Shown here piece after piece: positions 10,598 through 18,682 of a stretch of 33,980 bases of DNA; within the stretch, counting starts at the first letter, position 1, and every line of letters starts with the position of its first letter. A program made the translations under genes and the position numbers. The stretch covers positions 1 through 33,980 of the forward strand of contig CAJXWJ010000038.1 of assembly GCA_913062925.1 (NCBI GenBank). The letters are read 5' to 3'. Source of the DNA: an uncultured Pseudorhodobacter sp. GTDB lineage: Bacteria; Pseudomonadota; Alphaproteobacteria; Rhodobacterales; Rhodobacteraceae. The notes beneath the pieces are model-generated. The model ran no database searches, was not told the DNA's origin, and was given only the letters and a program-made list of their open reading frames with translations.

Positions 10598-10618
10598 TTT
10601 TCAGCATTGCCCTGAAAA
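10598..10618. promoter_or_regulatory. Inverted repeat upstream of malate synthase, possible operator
   Basis: TTTTCAG (10598-10604) and CTGAAAA (10612-10618) are perfect inverted arms around a 7-nt spacer. The repeat lies in the intergenic region about 40 bp upstream of the candidate glcB -35 box and 74 bp before its start codon. The 14-bp centre-to-centre arm spacing is suitable for a dimeric regulator. The factor is unknown. Confidence 0.4.
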
Positions 10619-10634
10619 TTGCGCCCGCGTGAAC

Positions 10635-10662
10635 TTGCCGTCGGGGGGCATTGTGCTAGGTT
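10635..10662 (+). promoter_or_regulatory. Candidate promoter of malate synthase
   Basis: TTGCCG (10635-10640) and TAGGTT (10657-10662) are separated by 16 bp. They would give a short leader of about 25 nt ending in AGGAGG (10681-10686), 5 nt before the ATG. The hexamers are only moderate matches to the sigma-70 consensus. Confidence 0.35.
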
Positions 10663-10691
10663 GCGGCCAAATATTCGTCCAGGAGGAACCT

Positions 10692-12836
10692 ATGACCCAA
10701 CGTGTCACCCGTGCCGGCTTGCAAGTGGATAAAATCCTTGCAGATTTCATCGAAACCAAGGCGCTGATCGGCAGTGGTGTCGGCGCAGATGACTTCTGGG
10801 CAGGCTTCAGCGATATGGCGGTGACCCAAGGGGCAAAGAACCGCGCACTGCTGGCAAAACGGGATGCGCTGCAGACCCAGATTGACAACTGGCACATCGC
10901 CCACCGCGATGCGCCGCATGATCCGGCTGCCTATAAGGCGTTTTTGCAAGAGATCGGCTATCTGCTGCCCGAGGGCGAGGATTTCCAGATCGACACCGCC
11001 AATGTTGACCCCGAAATCGCCAGCATCCCCGGCCCGCAGCTGGTGGTGCCGATCACCAATGCCCGCTATGCGCTGAACGCGGCCAATGCACGTTGGGGCA
11101 GCCTTTATGACGCGTTTTATGGCACCGATGCCATGGGCAGTGCCGCCCCCGCAGGCGGCTATGACAAGGGCCGTGGTGCCCGTGTTGTCGCCCGCGCCCG
11201 GGTGTTTTTGGACGAGGCCTTTCCGATTGCCGGCGCAAGCCATGCCGATGTGCGCCGCTATCATGTGCAAAACGGCGCGCTTTTGATCGACGATCTGCCG
11301 CTGGTCACGCCTGCAAAATTCGCAGGCTATCGCGGCAACCCCAAAGCGCCAGACGCGGTGCTGCTGGTCAACAACGGCCTGCATGTCGAGCTGATCTTTG
11401 ACCGCGCCCATATGATCGGCAGCCGCGATCAGGCCTGCCTTGCCGATATCGTGCTGGAAAGCGCTGTCTCGGCGATCATGGACTGCGAAGATTCTGTGGC
11501 CTGCGTTGACGGTGCCGACAAGACCCAAGCCTATGAGAACTGGCTGGGCCTGATGCAGGGCAGCCTGAGTGCAGATCTGTCGAAAGGCGGGCGTCAGATC
11601 ACCCGCAAGCTTTCGGCAGACCGCAGCTTTATCGCAGCCGATGGCAGCACGCTGACGCTGAAAGGCCGCGCGCTGTTGTGGATCCGCAATGTTGGCCATC
11701 TGATGACCAACCCTGCGATTTTGCTGCCCGACGGCTCGGAAATCTTTGAAGGTCTGATGGATGCGCTGATCACCACCCTGATCGCCAAGCATGACCTGCA
11801 AAAGACCGAAGGCCTGCGCAATTCGCACCATGGCTCGGTCTATGTGGTAAAGCCCAAAATGCACGGCCCCGAAGAAGTGGCCTTTGCCGCCGAAACCTTT
11901 GACCGGGTTGAAGACATTCTTGGCCTGCCGCGCAACACCGTCAAAATCGGCATCATGGACGAAGAGCGCCGCACCTCGGTCAACCTGAAATCCTGTATCC
12001 GTGCGGCGAAATCGCGTGTGGCCTTTATCAACACCGGCTTTCTGGACCGCACCGGCGACGAGATCCACACCTCGATGGAGGCAGGGCCGTTCTCGCGCAA
12101 GGATTTCATCAAACGCAAATCCTGGATCGGCGGTTATGAAAACCAGAACGTCGATATCGGTCTGGAATGTGGCCTGTCGGGGCGCGCGCAGATCGGCAAG
12201 GGCATGTGGGCGGCCCCCGATCTGATGGCGGCAATGCTGGAGCAAAAGATCGACCATCCCAAAGCCGGTGCCAACTGCGCTTGGGTGCCCTCGCCCACCG
12301 CGGCCACGCTGCACGCCTTGCATTATCACAAGGTCGATGTCTTTGCGGTGCAAAAGCGGCTGAAGGCTGGCGGTCGTCGCGCCTATGTCGAGACCATTTT
12401 GGAAATTCCATTGGCCTCGTATCAAAAATGGACCACTGCGCAGATCATGGCCGAGGTGGAAAACAACGCCCAAGGCATCTTGGGCTATGTGGTGCGCTGG
12501 ATTGATCAGGGTGTTGGCTGCTCGAAAGTGCCCGATATGCATGACGTCGGCCTGATGGAAGACCGCGCCACCTGCCGGATTTCCGCCCAGCATATCGCCA
12601 ATTGGCTGCATCACGCCATCGTCTCGCCTGATGAGGTCGAGGCGGCTTTGCGCAAAATGGCCGCAGTGGTGGACCGTCAGAACGCAGGCGATCCCGCCTA
12701 TACCCCGATGGCCCCCGGCTTTGACGGCATCGCCTATAAAGCCACGCAAGACCTTGTTTTCAAAGGCCGCGTGCAGCCATCGGGCTATACCGAACCCGTG
12801 CTGCACGCCCGCCGGCTTGAACTTAAGGCGCGCTGA
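10692..12836 (+). CDS. glcB: Malate synthase G
   Basis: Condenses glyoxylate with acetyl-CoA to malate, completing the glyoxylate bypass or glycolate/ethylmalonyl-CoA assimilation. At 714 residues it has the length of the monomeric G isoform (E. coli 723), far larger than isoform A. Active-site segments are [12 protein letters not shown] with the catalytic Arg332, [14 protein letters not shown] with the Mg-binding acids, and [13 protein letters not shown] with the predicted base Asp624; QHIANWLHH follows. The Cys in the last motif is in the position that is often Leu. AGGAGG with 5-nt spacing fixes the start at 10692. The gene stands alone, with no isocitrate lyase nearby, and its last 14 bases overlap the convergent bolA gene. 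Confidence 0.97.
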   Translation: MTQRVTRAGLQVDKILADFIETKALIGSGVGADDFWAGFSDMAVTQGAKNRALLAKRDALQTQIDNWHIAHRDAPHDPAAYKAFLQEIGYLLPEGEDFQIDTANVDPEIASIPGPQLVVPITNARYALNAANARWGSLYDAFYGTDAMGSAAPAGGYDKGRGARVVARARVFLDEAFPIAGASHADVRRYHVQNGALLIDDLPLVTPAKFAGYRGNPKAPDAVLLVNNGLHVELIFDRAHMIGSRDQACLADIVLESAVSAIMDCEDSVACVDGADKTQAYENWLGLMQGSLSADLSKGGRQITRKLSADRSFIAADGSTLTLKGRALLWIRNVGHLMTNPAILLPDGSEIFEGLMDALITTLIAKHDLQKTEGLRNSHHGSVYVVKPKMHGPEEVAFAAETFDRVEDILGLPRNTVKIGIMDEERRTSVNLKSCIRAAKSRVAFINTGFLDRTGDEIHTSMEAGPFSRKDFIKRKSWIGGYENQNVDIGLECGLSGRAQIGKGMWAAPDLMAAMLEQKIDHPKAGANCAWVPSPTAATLHALHYHKVDVFAVQKRLKAGGRRAYVETILEIPLASYQKWTTAQIMAEVENNAQGILGYVVRWIDQGVGCSKVPDMHDVGLMEDRATCRISAQHIANWLHHAIVSPDEVEAALRKMAAVVDRQNAGDPAYTPMAPGFDGIAYKATQDLVFKGRVQPSGYTEPVLHARRLELKAR

Positions 12837-13080
12837 TATCCAAGGCCAGCGCGTGAATGCGCTGGTTTAAATCACCAATCGCTGCATGAACGGCCCGGTG
12901 TCGCGCCACCCGCGACATCGGGCCAAAATCTTTCGCGCGGATCAGCACGGTGAAATGGCTCTCTCCGGTGCCATCATCGCCCATATGGCCCGCGTGTTTG
13001 TGGCTGTCATTGACCACCTCTAGGCGTTCGGGCGCAAAAGCTGCGGTCAATCGCTGTGTCAACTCGTTCTCGATGCTCAT
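12823..13080 (-). CDS. bolA: BolA family protein
   Basis: Small protein of 85 residues with the class II KH-like BolA fold. Conserved points are [22 protein letters not shown], and [23 protein letters not shown], with the invariant C-terminal His (IHAL) that can ligate a Fe-S cluster shared with a monothiol glutaredoxin. Known BolA proteins act in iron-sulfur trafficking and stress or envelope gene control. The start at ATG 13080 is preferred over a TTG four codons upstream; the ribosome site is poor. The gene overlaps the end of malate synthase and diverges from the J-domain gene across 73 bp, an arrangement I recall in other alphaproteobacteria. Confidence 0.93.
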   Translation of the reverse strand: MSIENELTQRLTAAFAPERLEVVNDSHKHAGHMGDDGTGESHFTVLIRAKDFGPMSRVARHRAVHAAIGDLNQRIHALALDISAP

Positions 13081-13153
13081 TTTTTCGTGCAACCCCCTTC
13101 AATCTGCCGTTCAAAAGGCTAAACTCTTGCCTCCGAGTCGGAAAGGCCAGAAC

Positions 13154-13786
13154 ATGACAAACCGTCCCCCCTTCGAGTTCGACATCCGCGTTTCGTCGGA
13201 TAAAGCCAAGCGCAAAACCACGCGCCGTGGCATGTCGGGGGCGTTTGAAACCTCGAACAAGGCCTGCGATTTCCCCAATTGCAAAGAAAAAGGCGCCTAT
13301 CGCGCCCCCAAAAGCCCCGATCATCTGGACGAATACTTTTGGTTCTGCCGCGATCACATCCGCGAATATAACCTGAAGTGGAACTTCTTTGGCACCGCAA
13401 CGGACGAGGAATTCCAAAAGCTGTTGGAAAAAGACCGTCTGTGGGAGCGCGAGACCAAACCGTTTTCGCGCAAGGATGATGGCAACGCTTGGCACCGCAT
13501 TGGCGTTGATGATCCGATGTCTTTGCTGGGCAACAACGCCACGCGCAATCCGGCCAAGCCCACCTCGAACGCCACCCGCAAACTGCCCGCAACCGAGCGC
13601 AAGGCGATCGAGATTCTGGACGCGCGCGACACCTGGACCAAGACCGATATCCGCAAGCAATACAAAGGCTTGGTCAAAGACCTGCACCCCGATATGAACG
13701 GCGGCGATCGGTCAGACGAAGACCGTCTGCAAGAGGTGGTCTGGGCTTGGGATCAGATCAAAGACAGCCGCTATTTCAAAGAATAA
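13154..13786 (+). CDS. J-domain protein with a possible N-terminal zinc site
   Basis: Protein of 210 residues. The C-terminal 60 residues form a J domain: DTWTKTDIRKQYKGLVKDL, then the diagnostic HPD tripeptide (His178-Asp180) and RLQEVVWAWDQIKDSR. It should stimulate the ATPase of a DnaK-type Hsp70. The rest is not DnaJ-like: no Gly/Phe region and no CxxCxGxG zinc fingers. Instead the N-terminal part contains Cys38-x4-Cys43 and Cys65-x2-His68, which could hold one zinc ion; this is inference. AAAGG lies about 8 nt before the ATG. The gene sits between bolA and cobS, a neighbourhood I recall in alphaproteobacteria, though here a glycosyltransferase on the other strand intervenes. The client is unknown. 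Confidence 0.88.
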   Translation: MTNRPPFEFDIRVSSDKAKRKTTRRGMSGAFETSNKACDFPNCKEKGAYRAPKSPDHLDEYFWFCRDHIREYNLKWNFFGTATDEEFQKLLEKDRLWERETKPFSRKDDGNAWHRIGVDDPMSLLGNNATRNPAKPTSNATRKLPATERKAIEILDARDTWTKTDIRKQYKGLVKDLHPDMNGGDRSDEDRLQEVVWAWDQIKDSRYFKE

Positions 13787-13787
13787 C

Positions 13788-15434
13788 TTAGGCGCGGCGC
13801 AGCAGGTTGTATTTCAACAGCCAGATCACCACCCGCGCCGCTTGCAGGCTGGTAAGCCCGCAGGCAGTCTCGATGGTGGCAAGATCGCAGCCGCCCTTGG
13901 CCTGCACCACCGCCAAGACCGAGCCAATCTGGGCGGGTGGGGCAAACATCCGTTTGGTGGCAGTGTAGTTGCGAATGCGCAGCAGGGCCTGCAAATCTGG
14001 CCCGCCGTCCACCGCGACAAAAAGCTGGTCTTTCAGTGTCACCTGCTCGGTCGGATAGGCGGCAAAATAATGCGTCGGCGATGGCGCAATCGGCAAGGAA
14101 TCGGAGCGATAGCGCAGGGGTTTGGCCGCAACGCGCATCGCCTCTTGCTCGGCCCAAAGCGCCTGCATCTGCGGCACGATCACCGACCAATCATAATGCG
14201 CGCGCACATGCGCCTGCGCCGCCTGCCCCATCCGCCGCCGCAAATCGCCATCGCGGGCCAGCGTCAGGATCCGGTCAACCAATTCCGGCTGATCAATTTC
14301 GGTCAAGGCCGAAGTCACCGCGCAATATTGCAGATAACTGTCGGTTCCGCCCTGATACCGCAGCGCCTCTGACGCTAGATAGGAGCCGGGCAAGGTGCGG
14401 CTGGTGACGCGAAAGCCCACCTCTGGCGGCACGGTGTCTTTCATGCCATCCCAATCTGACACCAACAGCGGCAGGCCTGCCGCCATGCCTTCCAGCGGTG
14501 CGATGCCAAAGGTTTCCTGAATGTTATCAATCAGGAACATAAACACATCCGCCCCCGAGAGCGCCGCTTTCCGCTCTGCCGCCAGCGCGCCATCCAAGAC
14601 CGCAAAGCCCACATCCGGCATCAGCGCCCTTGCACCGTTTTCAAACACCTTGCGCGAGAACTCATCGCGAAACTGACCACACAGCACCACATGCAACTTG
14701 CGGTCGTGCAGCTGGGCCTGCGCTGCCTGCATCGCCATATAGATCGGCAGCGGGTCAAATTTCTCATGCGGGGTCAACCGCGCGATGGTGCTAAACACCA
14801 CATCCTGAGGCCCTGCCCCCAGCCTTTGCCGCAGCAAGGCCCCCGCCGCCGCATCAGGGGCAAAGTCATCGCAATGCACGCCCAGCGGAATCACGGGCAG
14901 CATCGGGCGGGGCGGCGGTGTGGCGCGCAAATGGCTCCGAATATGCTCATCAGCGCGATCCATCAGATAAGTGACCGAGGCCAGCACCGAACGCGAGGTG
15001 CAGATCACCGCATCCCAAGGCTGCACCGGCGCCATGCGCAAATCGAAAAACCCCTGCATCACCGCGGCGGTCGAGGTGGTATGCGTGATGCCGCAAATCG
15101 ACCAAGCCTGCGTGCCATAGGGCGCGCGCCGCCAAGCTTCGGCGCTGAAATTCGGGCTGGGGAAGAACAGCGTCGAGACCGGCGCGATTTTTTGCGGATG
15201 CAGCAAGCCCACCGCGCGCAGAGCCAGTTGGGGGCGCAGCTCTTGCGCCAAGGCCCGTACCGGCTGGGCCGCGGCCTCGCCGCCATGCAGTGCCAGCACA
15301 ACTTCATCGACATCGGCATGGCGCAAAAACCCGCGCAGAAACGAGTCGCCCGCCACTCTGCGCCCGTTAATGCCCTTTTTTACCGGATCAAACCCGTCTT
15401 GCGCATACCAGATCGCTGCATTGGCCCTCGTCAT
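13788..15434 (-). CDS. GT4-type glycosyltransferase with extra C-terminal domain
   Basis: Protein of 548 residues. The first 430 or so form a GT-B retaining glycosyltransferase of the group 1 (GT4) kind. [19 protein letters not shown] marks the start of the sugar-nucleotide-binding half, and [23 protein letters not shown] carries the EX7E motif (Glu308 and Glu316). The acceptor and sugar are unknown; a role in surface polysaccharide is plausible. After the GT fold there are about 100 more residues. The last 46 (from [13 protein letters not shown]) look like a winged-helix: a helix, then [20 protein letters not shown] and WLLKYNLLR. The frame stays open far upstream through cobS, but the protein-like sequence starts at ATG 15434 ([16 protein letters not shown]). 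One base separates its stop from that of the J-domain gene. Confidence 0.85.
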   Translation of the reverse strand: MTRANAAIWYAQDGFDPVKKGINGRRVAGDSFLRGFLRHADVDEVVLALHGGEAAAQPVRALAQELRPQLALRAVGLLHPQKIAPVSTLFFPSPNFSAEAWRRAPYGTQAWSICGITHTTSTAAVMQGFFDLRMAPVQPWDAVICTSRSVLASVTYLMDRADEHIRSHLRATPPPRPMLPVIPLGVHCDDFAPDAAAGALLRQRLGAGPQDVVFSTIARLTPHEKFDPLPIYMAMQAAQAQLHDRKLHVVLCGQFRDEFSRKVFENGARALMPDVGFAVLDGALAAERKAALSGADVFMFLIDNIQETFGIAPLEGMAAGLPLLVSDWDGMKDTVPPEVGFRVTSRTLPGSYLASEALRYQGGTDSYLQYCAVTSALTEIDQPELVDRILTLARDGDLRRRMGQAAQAHVRAHYDWSVIVPQMQALWAEQEAMRVAAKPLRYRSDSLPIAPSPTHYFAAYPTEQVTLKDQLFVAVDGGPDLQALLRIRNYTATKRMFAPPAQIGSVLAVVQAKGGCDLATIETACGLTSLQAARVVIWLLKYNLLRRA

Positions 15435-15743
15435 GGGCGCACACCTGTTCTTGCGGCAAGGCGGGCTGGGAAGACATCTGGCAGCGGCATGGGCAAAACG
15501 ACACCTCGACACAAAGCGGGCCAAAAACGCCCTTGCTTTATCGGTAGCTCTCAGCTTTGCCGCTGTCCAGTCGCGCGGGCAAATCCAAAGGCGACTTTCA
15601 CGCCATCGCCGCGAAAAAGCAGCAACTTCGCCCGCCGATCGCCACGAGAGCCGCCCCGCCCCTTGCAGCCCTGCGCAGAATGTTCCACTACTTGGCGCAT
15701 GATCGCGGGCCAGATGCCCGCCAGTTTGATATGGGCATGGGCA
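15435..15743. other. 309-bp divergent region between glycosyltransferase and cobS
   Basis: No convincing gene is seen. Two stem-loops stand out: AAAGCGGGC (15513-15521) pairs with GCCC-TT-GCTTT (15529-15539) around CAAAAAC, and GCGGGC-CAGAT-GCCCGC lies at 15705-15721, ending 22 nt before the cobS ATG. Promoters for both genes must lie here, but I cannot pick hexamers with confidence. I looked for the conserved B12-box and core of a cobalamin riboswitch on both strands and did not find them. Confidence 0.5.
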
Positions 15744-16718
15744 ATGGCAGATACAGTGATGAAACCCACCGAAGAAATCTCGGTCCGCGAGGTTTTCGGG
15801 ATCGATACCGATATGAAGGTTAAGGGGTTTGCTGAAGCCACCGACCGCGTGCCGGCGATTGATCCAACCTATAAATTCGACCCAGACACCACTTTGGCGA
15901 TCCTTGCAGGCTATGCCTACAACCGCCGCGTGATGATCCAAGGCTATCACGGCACCGGCAAATCCACCCATATCGAGCAGGTCGGCGCGCGGCTGAACTG
16001 GCCCACCGTGCGCGTCAACCTTGACAGCCACATCAGCCGGATCGACCTGATCGGCAAAGACGCGATCAAGCTGCGCGACGGCAAACAAGTCACCGAATTT
16101 CACGAAGGCATCCTGCCTTGGGCGCTGCGCAATCCGGTGGCGATTGTGTTTGATGAATATGACGCGGGCCGCGCTGATGTGATGTTCGTGATCCAGCGCG
16201 TGCTGGAAACCGACGGCAAGCTGACGCTGCTGGATCAGAACGAAATCATCACCCCGCACCCGTCTTTCCGCCTGTTTGCCACGGCCAACACCGTGGGCCT
16301 TGGCGATACCACCGGGCTTTATCACGGCACCCAGCAGATCAACCAAGCCCAGATGGACCGTTGGTCGCTGGTCGCCACCTTGAACTACCTTAGCCACGAC
16401 GCGGAATCCGCCATCGTTCTGGCCAAGCGCCCGAACTATAACAACGAAAAGGGCCGCAAGACCATTTCGCAGATGGTCACCGTCGCCGATCTGACCCGCA
16501 CCGCCTTTATGAACGGCGATCTGTCGACCGTGATGTCGCCGCGCACCGTGCTGAACTGGGCCGAAAACGCCGAGATCTTCCGCAATGTGGGCTACGCCTT
16601 CCGGCTGTCGTTCCTGAACAAATGCGACGAGCTGGAGCGCCAGACCGTGGCCGAATTCTACCAGCGCTGCTTTGCCGAAGAGCTGCCAGAATCCGCGGCA
16701 AGCATGGCAATGAAATAA
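15744..16718 (+). CDS. cobS: Cobaltochelatase subunit CobS (AAA+ ATPase)
   Basis: AAA+ motor subunit of the aerobic (late cobalt insertion) cobaltochelatase CobN-CobS-CobT, which puts Co2+ into hydrogenobyrinic acid a,c-diamide during vitamin B12 synthesis. Protein of 324 residues (family about 330). Walker A is GYHGTGKST with Lys73, Walker B is VAIVFDEYD with Asp137 and Glu138, and the sensor-1 region reads [11 protein letters not shown]. The N-terminal [16 protein letters not shown] is typical of the family. The frame is open far upstream, so the start was chosen by the conserved N-terminus ([13 protein letters not shown]); the ribosome site is weak and ATG 15759 is an alternative. cobT follows after 71 bp containing a large palindrome. 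cobN is not in the window. Confidence 0.95.
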   Translation: MADTVMKPTEEISVREVFGIDTDMKVKGFAEATDRVPAIDPTYKFDPDTTLAILAGYAYNRRVMIQGYHGTGKSTHIEQVGARLNWPTVRVNLDSHISRIDLIGKDAIKLRDGKQVTEFHEGILPWALRNPVAIVFDEYDAGRADVMFVIQRVLETDGKLTLLDQNEIITPHPSFRLFATANTVGLGDTTGLYHGTQQINQAQMDRWSLVATLNYLSHDAESAIVLAKRPNYNNEKGRKTISQMVTVADLTRTAFMNGDLSTVMSPRTVLNWAENAEIFRNVGYAFRLSFLNKCDELERQTVAEFYQRCFAEELPESAASMAMK

Positions 16719-16719
16719 T

Positions 16720-16775
16720 GTAGGGTGGGGGTCCTCCCCCACCTTCCACAGCGGTGGGGGAAACCCCCACCCTAC
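16720..16775. repeat. Nested REP-like palindrome between cobS and cobT
   Basis: The outer arms GTAGGGTGGGGGT (16720-16732) and ACCCCCACCCTAC (16763-16775) are perfect 13-bp complements. Inside them TCCCCCACC (16735-16743) pairs with GGTGGGGGA (16753-16761) around a 9-nt loop. The same bases can fold as two separate hairpins: GGTGGGGG-TCCT-CCCCCACC (16724-16743) and GGTGGGGG-AAA-CCCCCACC (16753-16771). It begins two bases after the cobS stop and ends 15 nt before the cobT start; a short T run follows. GTAGGGTGGG is the head of a widespread proteobacterial REP type, so this is probably a REP/BIME copy. It could also modulate cobT expression. Confidence 0.85.
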
Positions 16776-16789
16776 GTTTTGGACGGACC

Positions 16790-18658
16790 ATGACCAAACC
16801 AACCGACAACCCAGCCGATCCGTTCAAAAAGGCCCTCGCCGAGGCCACGAAAACCATGGCCAATGACCCCGAGATGACGGTGACCTATTCGGTCGACCCT
16901 GCGGGGATGAACAAAGACGGCATTCGTCTGCCACAGGTCAGCCGCCGCATGACCCGTGACGAGGTTTTGCTCGCACGCGGCACCGCCGACGCCTTTGCGC
17001 TGCGCCGCAAGTTTCACAACGAATCCACCGCCCAGAAATACGCCCCCACCGGCCCGCTTGCCCGCGAGATTTACGACGCGATGGAAACCGCGCGCTGCGA
17101 GGCTGTGGGCGCGCGCGCCATGCCCGGCACCGCAGGCAATATCGACGCCAAAATCGCCCATGAGGCAGAGCGCAAGGGCTATTCTGGCATCGTCAAACGC
17201 GAAGACGCCTCGCTTTCGGTGGCGGCGGGCTATCTGGTGCGCCATCTGGCCACCGGGCGCGATCTGCCCAAGGGGGCGGCCAATGTCATGGAGATGTGGC
17301 GCGACTTTATCGAAGGCCAAGCCGCGGGCAGCTTTGAGACGCTGGACGACGCGCTGGCCGATCAGGCGGCTTTTGCGCGGCTGACGCGCCGGGTGATCGC
17401 CGATCTTGGCTATGGCGATCAGCTGGGCGATGACCCCGACGCGCCCGAAGATCTGGACGGCGACGAGGGCGCCGAAGAAGACCAAGACGCCCCCGATTCC
17501 GAAGGATCAGAAGAAGAGCAAGGCGACGACAGCGAAGCCTCGCCCGAGCAAAGCCAAGAAGAACAACAAGACGAATCGCAAGCTCAGGTCACCATGGATG
17601 ACCAAGCCGATATGGAACAGGGCGACGAGGCCGAACTGCCCGAAGGCGAGGCGCCGTTAGAGCCGCCACCGCCGCCCGCCTATTCCGATGCGGACCCGAA
17701 CTATACCGTCTATAGCACGGATTTTGATGAAGAAATCAAAGCCGAAGATCTGGCCGAACCCGCCGAATTGGAACGCCTGCGCGCCTATCTGGACCAACAA
17801 TTGGAACCGCTGAAGGGCGCCGTTTCGCGGCTGGCCAATAAGCTGCAGCGCCGCTTGCAGGCGCAGCAAAACCGCTCGTGGCTGTTTGATCTGGAAGAGG
17901 GCACGCTGGACGCGGGCCGGCTTGCGCGGGTGATTGCTAATCCGACCACGCCTTTGTCGTTCAAACAGGAAAAAGACACCGAGTTTCGCGACACCTGCGT
18001 CACGCTGCTGATCGACAATTCGGGGTCGATGCGCGGGCGTCCGATCTCGATCGCGGCGATCTGTGCCGATGTTTTGGCCCGCACGCTGGAACGCTGCTCG
18101 GTCAAGGTTGAAATCCTTGGCTTTACCACCCGCGCTTGGAAGGGCGGCCAATCGCGCGAGCGCTGGCTGGCCCAAGGACGCGCCCAGCAACCTGGCCGTC
18201 TGAACGATCTGCGCCACATCATCTATAAATCCGCCGATGCGCCTTGGCGTCGGGTGCGGCCCAATCTGGGGCTGATGATGAAAGAGGGGCTGCTAAAGGA
18301 AAACATCGACGGCGAGGCGCTGGAATGGGCGCACCGCCGCATGATGGCCCGCCCCGAGGCGCGGCGGATTTTGATGGTGATCTCGGATGGCGCGCCGGTC
18401 GACGATTCGACGCTTTCGGTCAATCCGGCCAGCTTTTTGGAAAAGCACTTGCGCGATGTCATCGCCATGGTGGAACGCAAAAAAGCGGTCGAGCTGATTG
18501 CCATCGGCATCGGCCATGATGTCACCCGCTATTATCAGCGCGCGGTGACGATTACCGATGTTGAACAACTGGCCGGTGCGATGACCGAACAGCTTGCCGG
18601 TCTGTTTGACACCGATCCCAAAAAGCGCGCCAAAGCCTTGATGCGCAAAACCGGCTGA
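16790..18658 (+). CDS. cobT: Cobaltochelatase subunit CobT (VWA domain)
   Basis: Partner of CobS in the cobaltochelatase; the CobST complex drives cobalt insertion by CobN in aerobic B12 synthesis. Protein of 622 residues (family about 630). The N-terminal half is helical. A highly acidic linker (about residues 213-290, runs of Asp, Glu, Gln and Ser) follows. The C-terminal half is a von Willebrand A domain whose MIDAS motif is DNSGS (409-413), and the end reads [20 protein letters not shown]. The frame remains open 12 codons upstream into the palindrome, but ATG 16790 with GGACGG just before it gives the usual N-terminus. Same operon as cobS; the aminopeptidase gene follows after 24 bp and may be co-transcribed. 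Confidence 0.96.
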   Translation: MTKPTDNPADPFKKALAEATKTMANDPEMTVTYSVDPAGMNKDGIRLPQVSRRMTRDEVLLARGTADAFALRRKFHNESTAQKYAPTGPLAREIYDAMETARCEAVGARAMPGTAGNIDAKIAHEAERKGYSGIVKREDASLSVAAGYLVRHLATGRDLPKGAANVMEMWRDFIEGQAAGSFETLDDALADQAAFARLTRRVIADLGYGDQLGDDPDAPEDLDGDEGAEEDQDAPDSEGSEEEQGDDSEASPEQSQEEQQDESQAQVTMDDQADMEQGDEAELPEGEAPLEPPPPPAYSDADPNYTVYSTDFDEEIKAEDLAEPAELERLRAYLDQQLEPLKGAVSRLANKLQRRLQAQQNRSWLFDLEEGTLDAGRLARVIANPTTPLSFKQEKDTEFRDTCVTLLIDNSGSMRGRPISIAAICADVLARTLERCSVKVEILGFTTRAWKGGQSRERWLAQGRAQQPGRLNDLRHIIYKSADAPWRRVRPNLGLMMKEGLLKENIDGEALEWAHRRMMARPEARRILMVISDGAPVDDSTLSVNPASFLEKHLRDVIAMVERKKAVELIAIGIGHDVTRYYQRAVTITDVEQLAGAMTEQLAGLFDTDPKKRAKALMRKTG

Positions 18659-18682
18659 CCGGCCCGAGCGAAAGAGCACGCC

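Noticed and set aside
10656-12806. 716-codon open frame antisense to malate synthase
   Set aside because: The sense strand encodes full-length malate synthase G with all active-site residues; the antisense product has no protein character.
14691-15743. Upstream extension of the cobS frame
   Set aside because: It is antisense to the glycosyltransferase; the known CobS N-terminus begins at 15744.
15435-15743. Cobalamin riboswitch before cobS
   Set aside because: The conserved B12-box and core sequences were looked for by eye on both strands and not found.
15435-16802. Upstream extension of the glycosyltransferase frame through cobS to 16802
   Set aside because: The extension is antisense to cobS and the REP palindrome; protein-like sequence begins only at the ATG at 15434.
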